A stretch of DNA of 13,453 nucleotides from JAWVZB01 sp033722375 (GCA_033722375.1 JAWVZB010000083.1:1-13453); one strand, 5' to 3'; counted from the stretch's first letter, positions 1 to 7,645 are shown. Translations and numbers: made by a program. Notes: generated by a model from the sequence alone, not told the origin.

Positions 1-1098
1 GCTGTCGCCCGCCGGCTCGGTCTCCCCGCGTCCTCGATCGCGCTGGTCGAGCGGATGGTCGAGCTGCACCTGCTGCTGCCCGTCACCGCCACCCGGCGCG
101 ACCTCAGCGACCCCGACGTCATCGAGGAGGTCGCCCGCAGCATCCGTGATCGCGAGACGCTCGCGTGCCTGCACCTCCTGGCGGCGGCCGACGGGATCGC
201 CACCGGGCCGAGCGCCTGGTCCGACTGGACGGCGGCGCTCGTCGAGCAGCTCGTGGTTCGCGTCCGCGCGACCCTCGACCGCGACTCGCGCAACGACCTC
301 GCTGACCGTGCGATGGCGACGGCCCGTGAGGCACAGCGGATCGCGCTCATCGATGGTGGTGACGCTGAGCGTGTCCGGGCCCATCTCGCCGCGCTCCCCA
401 TGCGCTACGCCACCGTGGTCCCCCCCGACGTCGTCGTGGGCCACGCCGACCTGGCGGCCGCGATCGACGGCCACGACCTGGCCGCAACGGTGTTCGACGC
501 CGATGGCGTCACAAGGCTGCTCGTCGCCGCCCGCGACCGGCCGGGTCTGCTCGCCACCGTCGCCGGGACGGTGAGTGTCAACCGAGGGAGCGTGCTCGAG
601 GCCCACGCCCACACCAGGAGCGACGGGATCGCCGTGCAGTTCCTCGTGCTCGCCCCGCCCGATCCGCCCGAGCCGGACTGGCACGAGCGGCTGGAGTCCG
701 CACTCCACGACCCGGTGCATCCCGACGAGCTCGCCGACGCGGTGGCGCGTCGCCGCGGGTACGCCCGCGATCCCGCTGCCGCGGCCGAGGTCGACACCCA
801 CGTCACCATCGAGGACACGCCCCGCGCCACGGTGGTCGAGCTCCAGACGCGCGACCGGCCGGGCCTCCTCCACCTCGCTGCACGGCTCTTCACCGACCTC
901 GGCTACGACATCGACAGCGTCAAGGCCTCGGTCCAGGGACCCCGCGTCATCGACACGTTCTACGTCCGGCGGCGCGACGGCCGACCGGTCGACGGCGAGG
1001 CCGAGACCGAACTCGAGCTCGCGTTCCTCAGCGAACTCGGCGACTCCGGCGTCACCGGACCGCTCAACGAGCCGTCCTCGCCGCCAGCCGAGCCATGA
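1..1098 (+). CDS. glnD: [Protein-PII] uridylyltransferase / uridylyl-removing enzyme, C-terminal part (5' truncated by window)
   Basis: GlnD uridylylates PII (GlnB/GlnK) when glutamine is low and removes UMP when it is high, so it is a cytoplasmic nitrogen sensor. The reading frame is open from base 1, so the gene starts outside the window; 365 residues are visible. The first ~35 residues hold the end of the HD (uridylyl-removing) domain, with the LLLPVTATRRD stretch typical of this family. Two ACT domains follow, each opening with a RDRPGLL motif: ACT1 at about visible residues 170-245 and ACT2 at about 276-345. Paired C-terminal ACT domains are the glutamine-sensing part of GlnD. The nucleotidyltransferase domain and the HD metal ligands lie outside the window and cannot be checked. 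In actinobacteria glnD often follows amtB and glnK; that is an expectation for the unseen left flank. The 3' end overlaps the convergent antiporter gene by 35 bases. Confidence 0.93.
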   Translation, partial: AVARRLGLPASSIALVERMVELHLLLPVTATRRDLSDPDVIEEVARSIRDRETLACLHLLAAADGIATGPSAWSDWTAALVEQLVVRVRATLDRDSRNDLADRAMATAREAQRIALIDGGDAERVRAHLAALPMRYATVVPPDVVVGHADLAAAIDGHDLAATVFDADGVTRLLVAARDRPGLLATVAGTVSVNRGSVLEAHAHTRSDGIAVQFLVLAPPDPPEPDWHERLESALHDPVHPDELADAVARRRGYARDPAAAAEVDTHVTIEDTPRATVVELQTRDRPGLLHLAARLFTDLGYDIDSVKASVQGPRVIDTFYVRRRDGRPVDGEAETELELAFLSELGDSGVTGPLNEPSSPPAEP

Positions 1099-2203
1099 CC
1101 GGGCCGGCGACAGCGAGCAACAGGACGTAGGCGGTCGCGAGCGCACCCAGGCGGTGCTCGATCCCGGCGGCGACGCCGATCTCGGCGATGACGATCGAGA
1201 ACTCCCCCCGAGCGACGAGCACGCTGCCTGCCCGCCACCGTGCGCGGGGCCCGAGCCCGGCCCGTCGCGCGCCCCACCACACCGCAGCGACCTTGGTGAC
1301 CGCGGTGACGGCGGCCAGCACCGCCGCGATCAGCAGCACAGGAGGGATGTTCCGCGGATCGACCGACAACCCGAACAGCACGAAGAAGCTCGCCGCGAAC
1401 AGGTCGCGCAGCGGTTGCAGCAGCCCGTGCGCGCGCTCCTGCACCGGTCCGGACAGGGCGATGCCCACGAGGAACGCTCCGACGCCGGCGGAGATGTGGA
1501 GGCGCTCGGCCAGCCCCGCGATCAGCAGAGCCAGTCCGAGGATGCTCAGCAGGAGCACCTCGCCGGATGGGGAGAACAGCGAGGCACTGATCGTCTCGCC
1601 GTAGCGCATCGCGACCGCCAGCGTGGTGCCTGCGACGGCAAGTGCCACCGCGACGGACCCGCCCACCGCCAGCACCCCCCCGCCGGCAAGGAGCGCGCCG
1701 ACGAGCGGGAGGTAGACCGCCATGACCAGGTCCTCGGCCACGAGCAGCGACAGCACCAGGGGCGTCTCGCGGTTGGCGAACCAACCCTGATCGTCGATCA
1801 GCTTCGCGGCGATCCCCGACGACGAGACGTAGGTGACCCCGCCAAGCACGATGGAGGCGATGGCGCCCCAGCCCAGCAGCAACCCCGCGACCAGGCCCGG
1901 CGTGAAGTTCGCGAGCAGATCGAGCAGCGACAGGCGCCATCCGGTCCTCAGGCCGGACGCGAGCTCCTGCGGGGTGTACTCGAGGCCGAGCAGGAGGAGC
2001 AGCAGCACCACCCCGATCTCGGCTGCCGGGAGGATGAACCCCTCGGCCGTGACCAGCGGATAGAGGCCCCCTTGCCCCAGCGCCAGTCCGATCAGCAGGT
2101 ACAGCGGGATGGGGGACAGCCCCAGCTTGAGTGCGGCGCGCGCGGCCACGGCCAGGACGAGCAACACCCCGCCCAGCTCGACCAGCAGGGTCGCCGTGTC
2201 CAC
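1064..2203 (-). CDS. khtU: CPA2-family cation/proton antiporter, membrane subunit (KhtU-like)
   Basis: This 379-residue, very hydrophobic protein has about 12 predicted membrane segments. It is a monovalent-cation/proton antiporter of the CPA2 (KefB/KefC) family. Visible family features are a GVVLLLLLLGLEY helix at about residue 64, an SSSGIAAKL segment at about 127, the Glu-Asp pair (E157-D158) in LLVAEDLVMA where CPA2 proteins carry the ion-binding Asp, and an ARGEFSIV segment near residue 340. There is no C-terminal TrkA-N/TrkA-C extension. That matches KhtU/AmhT-type antiporters, whose regulator is a separate protein, here encoded just upstream. The GTG start at 2203 lies 3 bases after the khtT stop, so translation is probably coupled. 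KhtU and AmhT relatives move K+ or NH4+ against H+; which ion is used here cannot be read from the sequence. The last 35 bases are antisense to the end of glnD. Confidence 0.88.
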   Translation of the reverse strand: MDTATLLVELGGVLLVLAVAARAALKLGLSPIPLYLLIGLALGQGGLYPLVTAEGFILPAAEIGVVLLLLLLGLEYTPQELASGLRTGWRLSLLDLLANFTPGLVAGLLLGWGAIASIVLGGVTYVSSSGIAAKLIDDQGWFANRETPLVLSLLVAEDLVMAVYLPLVGALLAGGGVLAVGGSVAVALAVAGTTLAVAMRYGETISASLFSPSGEVLLLSILGLALLIAGLAERLHISAGVGAFLVGIALSGPVQERAHGLLQPLRDLFAASFFVLFGLSVDPRNIPPVLLIAAVLAAVTAVTKVAAVWWGARRAGLGPRARWRAGSVLVARGEFSIVIAEIGVAAGIEHRLGALATAYVLLLAVAGPVMARLAARTAR

Positions 2204-2206
2204 CGT

Positions 2207-2692
2207 TCAGCCTCGCAGCAGCTCGTTGGCCCGCCGGATGGCATCAGGGCGGCCCATCACCACCAGCGTGTCGCCGGGCTCGATCGCGAAGTCGGGTCCA
2301 GGGACCGGCAGCGCCTCGCCGCTCCGCATCGCAGCGACGACCGTCACGCCGGTCGAGGAGCGGACGCCGAGCTCACCGATGGTTCGTCCGGCCGCGGGAT
2401 CGCCGCCCCGAACCCGCATCCACTCGATCGCCAACCCGGCGACCGACTGCTGGAGGCGGTCGATCTCGCGGACCACGCGCGACGCCCCCAGGAGCTCGGC
2501 CAGGACCCGGCTGTCGTCGTCGTCCAGCTCGACCGCCAGCCGTGCCGAGTCCGGGTCGTCGGGCTCGCCCACGAAGACCTGGTGGCGACCCGAGTGGTGA
2601 TGCAGGACCGACACCCGCGCCCCGCTGCTCGCCACGAAGCTGTAGCGGACACCGACACCGGGGAGCGGTGTCTCCTCGACCTCGCTGGCCAT
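2207..2692 (-). CDS. khtT: Antiporter regulatory subunit with TrkA-C (RCK_C) domain (KhtT-like)
   Basis: This 161-residue soluble protein regulates the adjacent antiporter. Residues 1-70 form the small N-terminal domain seen in KhtT/AmhM proteins (pattern GVGVRY...HHHSGR...ELLGASR). Residues ~80-161 are a TrkA-C domain, with GRTIGELGVR and a closing PGDTLVVMGRPDAI segment, the usual end of RCK_C folds. No TrkA-N nucleotide-binding domain is present. In Bacillus subtilis KhtT binds c-di-AMP and gates KhtU; the same role here is inferred from family and gene order. The ATG at 2692 is well set: on the minus strand AGGAGG (plus-strand 2698-2703) lies five bases upstream. The gene is first in a two-gene operon with khtU. 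Confidence 0.87.
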   Translation of the reverse strand: MASEVEETPLPGVGVRYSFVASSGARVSVLHHHSGRHQVFVGEPDDPDSARLAVELDDDDSRVLAELLGASRVVREIDRLQQSVAGLAIEWMRVRGGDPAAGRTIGELGVRSSTGVTVVAAMRSGEALPVPGPDFAIEPGDTLVVMGRPDAIRRANELLRG

Positions 2693-2697
2693 GCGGC

Positions 2698-2703
2698 CCT
2701 CCT
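2698..2703 (-). promoter_or_regulatory. Shine-Dalgarno of khtT
   Basis: The minus strand reads AGGAGG five bases before the ATG at 2692. It fixes the khtT start. Confidence 0.75.
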
Positions 2704-2744
2704 GTCAGGCGGCGCGTTCGTCGCTTCCGAAGTCGCGGTGCTGG

Positions 2745-2754
2745 AACATAGACT
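2745..2754. promoter_or_regulatory. Putative bidirectional -10 element between khtT and the 55-residue ORF
   Basis: The plus strand reads AACATAGACT, which fits ANNNTANNNT. Read forward it gives TAGACT (2749-2754); read backward it gives TATGTT (2750-2745). The two -10 boxes share the central TA. The forward start point (about 7 bases past the box) would fall at 2761-2762, on the GTG of the small ORF. The reverse start point would fall near 2738, about 45 bases before the khtT ATG. No good -35 box is seen on either side; TTCCGA at 2725-2730 is a weak candidate for the forward direction. Confidence 0.4.
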
Positions 2755-2761
2755 GTGTGGC

Positions 2762-2929
2762 GTGATCCAGCTGCCGCTCATCGCAACCTGGCGCCGGACG
2801 ATGCGTCGCCATCAGGGCGTGCCGAAGAGCGCCCCCCGCCGGCCACTGTGGCGGCTCCTCCTGGGTGAGGTCTCCTGGGCGTTCACCCGCATCGGAAGGT
2901 GGCTCCGCGCTCGGAGGACCGACGGGTAG
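2762..2929 (+). CDS. Small basic hypothetical protein (55 aa), probably leaderless
   Basis: I do not recognise this protein. It begins VIQLPLIATW and ends RRTDG, with about a quarter Arg/Lys, four Trp and few acidic residues. It could form an amphipathic basic helix, but there is no clear membrane segment or known motif. Support for coding is that about 48 of 55 codons end in G or C, as in neighbouring genes, and that a TAGACT -10 box sits just upstream so the GTG at 2762 would be at or next to the transcript's 5' end. There is no Shine-Dalgarno sequence, consistent with leaderless translation. It is divergent from khtT and ends 17 bases before the convergent fumC stop. The frame is open far upstream, but that extension is antisense to khtTU and looks like a shadow. 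It could still be noncoding. Confidence 0.45.
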   Translation: MIQLPLIATWRRTMRRHQGVPKSAPRRPLWRLLLGEVSWAFTRIGRWLRARRTDG

Positions 2930-2946
2930 CAACCGGCCCGGGCAGC

Positions 2947-4335
2947 TCAGAGGACGCCGCCCTTTGCCATGCGCTGGTAGTTGAGGACCCGGTCGAGCGT
3001 TCCCTCGTCGATCCCGTCCTCCACCGCAACCTCTCGGAGCGTCTTGCCTTCCTTGAACGCCTTCTTCGCCAGCGCCGCGGCCCGCTCGTAGCCGATCTCG
3101 GGAACCAGGGCGGTCACCTGCATGAGCGACCGCTCGACGTTCTCGGGTCCGCGCTCGGTGGCCTCGATGCCCTCGAGGCACTTGTCGACGAACACGATGC
3201 TGACCGACGCGATCAGTCGCAGCGACTCCATGACGTTGCGTGCCATCAGCGGGATCATGACGTTGAGCTCGAGCTCGCCCTGGCTCCCGCCGATCGTGAC
3301 GGCACCGTCGTTGCCGATCACCTGTGCGGCGACCTGGCGGACCGACTCGGGGATGACCGGGTTGACCTTGCCGGGCATGATCGACGAGCCCGGCTGGATC
3401 TCGGGGAGCTTCAGCTCGTAGATGCCCGTCCGCGGTCCCGAGGACAGCCAGCGGATGTCGTTGGAGATCTTCAGCAGGCTGACCGCGACGACCTTGAGGG
3501 CTCCGGACAGCTCCACGAGCGCGTCCCGGGCGCCCTGCGCCTCGAAGTGGTCCTCGGCTTCGCGGAACGGGAGCCCGGTGCGCTCGGCCACGAGGCCGAT
3601 GGTGCGGGCCGGGAACCCCTCGGGGCAGTTCAGGCCGCTGCCGACCGCGGTCCCACCCAGCGCCAGCTCGTAGATCGACTCGAGCGCGCGCTTGATGCGG
3701 GCCACCCCGAGGCGGACCTGGCGGGCGTAGCCGCCGAACTCCTGCCCGAGGGTCACCGGGGTCGCATCCATCAGGTGGGTCCGGCCCGGCTTGACGACGT
3801 CCGAGAACTCCTCGCCTTTGCGCTGGAGGGTCGAGGCGAGCCGTTCGAGTGCCGGGATCACCTCGTTCACCGCCAGCGAGGCGCTGGCGATGTGGACCGC
3901 CGAGGGGAAGGTGTCGTTCGACGACTGGCTCGCGTTGACGTGGTCGTTGGGGTGCACGCGGTCCGAGTCGAGATCCTCGCCGAGGACCTGCTTGGCACGG
4001 TTCGCGAGCACCTCGTTGACGTTCATGTTGGTCGAGGTCCCCGATCCCGTCTGGAACACGTCGACGGGGAAGTGCTCGTCGAGCTCGCCGGTGATGACCT
4101 CGTCGGCAGCGGTGCGGATCGCCTCGGCCACCTTCGGGTCGACGACGTCCTCCTCCTCGTTGGCGGTCGCGGCCGCCCACTTGAGCAGCGCCAGCGCGTG
4201 GACCACCTCGAGCGGCACTGGGTCGCCGGACACCGGGAAGTTCTCCACCGCCCGCTGGGTGCTGGCGCCCCACAGCCGGTCGGCGGGGATCTGCATCTCG
4301 CCCATCGTGTCCTTGGCGGTGCGGTACTCGGCCAT
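2947..4335 (-). CDS. fumC: Class II fumarate hydratase (fumarase C)
   Basis: This enzyme interconverts fumarate and (S)-malate in the TCA cycle, as an iron-independent cytoplasmic homotetramer. The 462-residue length is normal for the family. Conserved blocks appear in order: TGSGTSTNMNVNEV, NDHVNASQSSNDTFPSA, KPGRTHLMDATP (with the active-site His), and the superfamily signature GSSIMPGKVNP beginning near residue 316, which carries the catalytic Ser loop. The start is the ATG at 4335 (MAEYRTAKDTMG). On the minus strand AGGAGG lies six bases upstream (plus-strand 4342-4347), and this is where homology to fumarases begins; the frame stays open to 4584, but that part is antisense to ilvA. The gene is divergent from ilvA. 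Downstream it converges on the small 55-residue ORF. Confidence 0.96.
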   Translation of the reverse strand: MAEYRTAKDTMGEMQIPADRLWGASTQRAVENFPVSGDPVPLEVVHALALLKWAAATANEEEDVVDPKVAEAIRTAADEVITGELDEHFPVDVFQTGSGTSTNMNVNEVLANRAKQVLGEDLDSDRVHPNDHVNASQSSNDTFPSAVHIASASLAVNEVIPALERLASTLQRKGEEFSDVVKPGRTHLMDATPVTLGQEFGGYARQVRLGVARIKRALESIYELALGGTAVGSGLNCPEGFPARTIGLVAERTGLPFREAEDHFEAQGARDALVELSGALKVVAVSLLKISNDIRWLSSGPRTGIYELKLPEIQPGSSIMPGKVNPVIPESVRQVAAQVIGNDGAVTIGGSQGELELNVMIPLMARNVMESLRLIASVSIVFVDKCLEGIEATERGPENVERSLMQVTALVPEIGYERAAALAKKAFKEGKTLREVAVEDGIDEGTLDRVLNYQRMAKGGVL

Positions 4336-4381
4336 GAACGGCCTCCTGCGAGGTGTCGGGAAGGGGTGGGACTCACCCACC

Positions 4382-4391
4382 AGACTACGCT
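4382..4391. promoter_or_regulatory. Putative bidirectional -10 element between fumC and ilvA
   Basis: The plus strand reads AGACTACGCT, again ANNNTANNNT. Forward it gives TACGCT (4386-4391) for ilvA, with a start point near 4398 and a leader of about 29 bases. Backward it gives TAGTCT (4387-4382) for fumC, with a start point near 4375 and a leader of about 40 bases. No convincing -35 box is seen in either direction. The whole divergent intergenic region is 91 bases (4336-4426). Confidence 0.4.
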
Positions 4392-4426
4392 TCCAGCGTC
4401 GGACGGACGACCACGGAAGGGCAGCG

Positions 4427-5632
4427 GTGGAGCTCGTCCCGATCGCGGCGGTCGAGGAGGCCCGAGCGCGGCTCGACGGGGTGCTCCAGCGCACGCCGAT
4501 CGAGTCGTCCCGGGTCCTGAGCGAGCACGTCGACGCCCCGGTCTGGCTGAAGTGCGAGAACCTCCAGCGCACGGGATCGTTCAAGCTGCGGGGCGCCTAC
4601 AACCGCATCGCCCGGCTCAGCGACGACGAGCGGGAGCGGGGCGTGGTGGCGGCGTCGGCCGGCAACCACGCGCAGGGGGTGGCGCTGGCGGCGGCGCTCC
4701 AGCACGTGTCCGCGACCGTCTTCATGCCGGTGCAGGCGCCGCTTCCCAAGGTCGAGGCGACCGCCGCGTACGGGGCCGAGGTGCGGCTCGAGGGCGGCGT
4801 CTTCGACGACACGCTCGCGGTCGCCCAGGAGTTCGCTGAAGCGGAGGGGCGGGTCTTCATCCACCCCTTCGACCACGTCGACGTGATCGCCGGGCAGGGC
4901 ACGCTCGGTCTCGAGCTGCTCGACGACGTGCCGGACCTGGGGTCGGTCCTCGTGCCGGTCGGTGGGGGCGGGCTGATCTCTGGGATCGCCGTCGCGCTGC
5001 GTGCCCGGCGCCCCGACGTCCGCATCATCGGGGTGCAGGCCGCGGGGGCCGCCGCCGTCCCGCCGTCGCTCGCCGCTGGCGAGCCCACGCTGGCGCCCCA
5101 CGTCGACACGATCGCGGACGGGATCGCGGTCAAGCGCCCCGGCGAGCTCACGCTCGCCCACGTCCGCGAGCTCGTGGACGAGGTCGTCACCGTCGACGAC
5201 GCCACCATCGCCCGTGCCGTGGTGCTGCTGCTCGAGCGCGCCAAGCTCGTCGTCGAGCCCGCCGGCGCGGCCGGCGTCGCCGCGCTCCTGCACGGCGTCG
5301 AGGTGGCCCCGCCGGCGGTCGCGATCCTGTCCGGCGGCAACATCGACCCGCTGGTCATGCAGCACCTCGTCACGAGCGGGCTCACCGCCGAGGGTCGCTA
5401 CGTCACGCTGCGGACGCGCGTGCCCGACGAGCCTGGCCAGCTCGCCCGCCTCCTCGGACTGATCGGGGAGGCCCGTGGCAACGTGATCGCGGTCGAGCAC
5501 CACCGCTACGGCCGGCGGCTCCACCTCGGACAGGTCGAGGTGATCATCGAGCTGGAGGCGCGGGGCGAGGAGCACATCGCCGAGCTCCTCGACTCGATCG
5601 ACGACGCCGGCTACCCCGTCGCCACGGTGTGA
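4427..5632 (+). CDS. ilvA: Threonine ammonia-lyase (threonine dehydratase), single-ACT form
   Basis: This PLP enzyme deaminates L-threonine to 2-oxobutanoate and ammonia, feeding isoleucine synthesis or threonine catabolism. In the 401-residue product, GSFKLRGAYN carries the PLP-binding Lys (K53), SAGNHAQG is the substrate/cofactor loop, and GGGGLISG is the phosphate-binding loop. A C-terminal ACT domain spans about residues 324-401 and opens with RYVTLRTRVPDEPGQLARLL. One ACT domain and this length match the short/medium (TdcB-like) form rather than the ~510-residue E. coli IlvA, so isoleucine feedback cannot be assumed. The start is the GTG at 4427, preceded by GGAAGG (4415-4420); upstream the frame is antisense to fumC. 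It is convergent with meaA, with 16 bases between the stops. Confidence 0.94.
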   Translation: MELVPIAAVEEARARLDGVLQRTPIESSRVLSEHVDAPVWLKCENLQRTGSFKLRGAYNRIARLSDDERERGVVAASAGNHAQGVALAAALQHVSATVFMPVQAPLPKVEATAAYGAEVRLEGGVFDDTLAVAQEFAEAEGRVFIHPFDHVDVIAGQGTLGLELLDDVPDLGSVLVPVGGGGLISGIAVALRARRPDVRIIGVQAAGAAAVPPSLAAGEPTLAPHVDTIADGIAVKRPGELTLAHVRELVDEVVTVDDATIARAVVLLLERAKLVVEPAGAAGVAALLHGVEVAPPAVAILSGGNIDPLVMQHLVTSGLTAEGRYVTLRTRVPDEPGQLARLLGLIGEARGNVIAVEHHRYGRRLHLGQVEVIIELEARGEEHIAELLDSIDDAGYPVATV

Positions 5633-5648
5633 CCCCCGCAGACCAGGG

Positions 5649-7604
5649 TCAGTCCGCGGCGAGCTCGGCGACCTCGATCAGGACCTGGGTCAGCTCGTAG
5701 TCCTTCGGGGTGAAGACCGCCGCCACACCGCCGTCGCGGAGCTTGTCGGCGTCCGACGGCGGGATGATCCCCCCGGCGACCACCGGGACGTCGTGGCCGG
5801 CCTCGCGCAGCTTGTCGACGACCTGCGGCACGAGCTTCAGATGCGAGCCCGACAGCACCGACAGCCCCACGATGTGGACGTCCTCGTCGACCGCGGTGCG
5901 CACGATCTGGTCCGGGGTCAGCCGGATGCCCTCGTAGACGACCTCCATCCCGAGGTCGCGGGCGCGGATCGCGACCTGCTCGGCGCCGTTGCTGTGCCCG
6001 TCGAGCCCGGGCTTGCCCACGAGGATCCGGAGCTTGCGGCCGAGCTTCTCCTCGACCGCCGCGACGCGCTCACGACCGTCGGCGATCTTGCCGCTGGCCG
6101 ACCGCCCCGCCAACGCCCGCTCGCTGATGCCGGTCGGGGCGCGGTACTCGCCGAAGATCCCCCGCAGCGTTCCAGCCCACTCGCCGGTGGTCACGCCCGC
6201 GTGTGCGCAGCGGATCGAGGCCGGGACGAGGTTCTCCTCGGTCTCCGCCACCGCCGCGAGCTCGGCCAGCGCCGCCTCGACCTCGTCGTCGTCGCGCTGT
6301 TCGCGCCAGCGCTCGAGCCGCTCGACCTGTTCGTGCTCCGCGGTGTCGTCCACGACGAGGATCCCGCCGAGCTCGTCCACCAGCGGCGACTCCTCCGCCT
6401 CGGTGAAGTCGTTGACGCCAACGACGGTCTGATCGCCCGACTCGATGCGCCGCAGCCGCTCGGCGTTGGACGCCACGAGCTCCGACTTCATGTACTCGAC
6501 CGCCTCCAGCGCCCCGCCCAGCTCGAGCACGTGGTCGAGCTCGGCCTGGGCCGCGTCGCGGATCTCGGCGGTCTTGTTCTCCATGACCTCCGAGCCGTCG
6601 AACAGGTCCTCGTACTCGAGCAGGTCGGTCTCGTAGGCGAGGATCTGCTGCATCCGCAGCGAGAGCTGCTGATCCCAAGGACGGGGGAGCCCCAGCGCCT
6701 CGTTCCACGCCGGCAGCTGGATCGCCCGGGCGCGGGCGTCCTTCGACAGCGTCACCCCGAGCATCTCGATCAGGATCCGCGCGATGTTGTTCTCGGGCTG
6801 CTGCTCGGTGAGCCCGAGCGAGTTGACCTGCACGCCGTAGCGGAACCGTCGCAGCTTCGGGTCCTCGACGCCGTAGCGCTCCTGGGTGATCCGGTCCCAC
6901 AGGTCGACGAAGGCGCGCATCTTGGCGACCTCCTCGACGAACCGGATCCCGGCGTTCACGAACCACGAGATCCGCCCGACCACCTCGGGGAAGCGGTCCT
7001 CGGGGACCTGGCCGCGCCGGCGAGTCTCGTCGAGCACCGCGATCGCGTTCGCCATCGCGTACGCGACCTCCTGCACCGGTGTCGCGCCCGCCTCCTGGAG
7101 GTGGTAGCTGCAGATGTTGATCGGGTTCCAGCTCGGCAGGTGCTCCACCGTGTGCGCGATCAGGTCGGTGGTCAGCCGCAGCGACGGCCCCGGCGGGAAG
7201 GCGTAGGTCCCGCGCGACAGGTACTCCTTGACGATGTCGTTCTGGGTGGTCCCACGCAGCCCCGACACGTCCGCACCCTGGTCCTCCGCCACCGCCACGT
7301 ATAGCGCCAGCAGCCACATCGCGGTCGCGTTGATGGTCATCGACGTGTTCATCTCGTCGAGCGGGAGGCCGCGGAACAGCGTCCGCATGTCGTCGATCGA
7401 GGTGATGGGCACCCCGACCTTGCCGACCTCCCCCTGCGCCAGCACGTGGTCGGCGTCGTAGCCGGTCTGGGTCGGCAGGTCGAACGCCACCGACAGGCCG
7501 GTCTGGCCCTTCTCGAGGTTCTTGCGGTAGAGCTCGTTGGACGCCTCGGCCGACGAGTGGCCGGAGTACGTGCGCATGATCCACGGACGGTCGCGATCAC
7601 CCAC
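5649..7604 (-). CDS. meaA: Ethylmalonyl-CoA mutase (MeaA/Ecm), adenosylcobalamin-dependent
   Basis: Ecm rearranges (2R)-ethylmalonyl-CoA to (2S)-methylsuccinyl-CoA in the ethylmalonyl-CoA pathway for assimilating C2 units. The 651-residue chain has the mutase TIM barrel first: RTYSGHSS near residue 11, then GQTGLSVAFDLPTQTGYD, NTSMTINATA, SYHLQEAGATP and GVQVNSLGLTEQQPENN. A C-terminal B12 domain follows (from about 525), with KPGLDGHSNG holding the D535-x-H537-x-x-G base-off motif, then LSVLSGSH and VAGGIIPPSD. The short N-terminus, the RTYSGHSS and DLPTQTGYD motifs, and the B12 domain fused on one chain fit MeaA/Ecm better than methylmalonyl-CoA or isobutyryl-CoA mutase; this call is from remembered family sequences. 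The start is the GTG at 7604, with AAAGG seven bases upstream on the minus strand. The frame runs open to 8654, but only as antisense to the peptidase gene. No ccr or mutase chaperone gene is in the window. Confidence 0.88.
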   Translation of the reverse strand: MGDRDRPWIMRTYSGHSSAEASNELYRKNLEKGQTGLSVAFDLPTQTGYDADHVLAQGEVGKVGVPITSIDDMRTLFRGLPLDEMNTSMTINATAMWLLALYVAVAEDQGADVSGLRGTTQNDIVKEYLSRGTYAFPPGPSLRLTTDLIAHTVEHLPSWNPINICSYHLQEAGATPVQEVAYAMANAIAVLDETRRRGQVPEDRFPEVVGRISWFVNAGIRFVEEVAKMRAFVDLWDRITQERYGVEDPKLRRFRYGVQVNSLGLTEQQPENNIARILIEMLGVTLSKDARARAIQLPAWNEALGLPRPWDQQLSLRMQQILAYETDLLEYEDLFDGSEVMENKTAEIRDAAQAELDHVLELGGALEAVEYMKSELVASNAERLRRIESGDQTVVGVNDFTEAEESPLVDELGGILVVDDTAEHEQVERLERWREQRDDDEVEAALAELAAVAETEENLVPASIRCAHAGVTTGEWAGTLRGIFGEYRAPTGISERALAGRSASGKIADGRERVAAVEEKLGRKLRILVGKPGLDGHSNGAEQVAIRARDLGMEVVYEGIRLTPDQIVRTAVDEDVHIVGLSVLSGSHLKLVPQVVDKLREAGHDVPVVAGGIIPPSDADKLRDGGVAAVFTPKDYELTQVLIEVAELAAD

Positions 7605-7645
7605 GGTGACGCCTTTCGGGTCGGCCAGCCCGGCTCCGACCACCG

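Noticed and set aside
575..2929. Plus-strand open frame of 784 codons
   Set aside because: It overlaps glnD in another frame and is antisense to khtTU. Its Gln/Arg/Asp-rich low-complexity product is typical of GC-rich shadow frames. Only its last 55 codons, after the promoter at 2749, were kept as a possible gene.
2936..2943. GCCCGGGC palindrome between the small ORF and fumC
   Set aside because: An eight-base GC palindrome is common in DNA of this composition and has no T tract or partner.
2705..4273. Minus-strand open frame of 522 codons
   Set aside because: It is an alternative frame of fumC; the product is Arg/Gly/Pro-rich with no domain, while the fumC frame carries all fumarase motifs.
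4336..4584. N-terminal extension of FumC
   Set aside because: It lies over the ilvA 5' end and the intergenic region; fumarase homology starts at ATG 4335 after a perfect AGGAGG.
2899..4839. Plus-strand open frame of 646 codons
   Set aside because: It is antisense to fumC and then runs into ilvA out of frame; no recognisable domain.
5793..7304. Plus-strand open frame of 503 codons
   Set aside because: It mirrors meaA on the opposite strand, and its Val/Asp/Leu/Arg composition follows from antisense codons.
5649..7604. Calling the mutase methylmalonyl-CoA mutase
   Set aside because: It lacks the usual long N-terminus and the small partner subunit gene, has DLPTQTGYD rather than the DLATHRGYD of Mcm, and matches remembered MeaA/Ecm sequence along its length.
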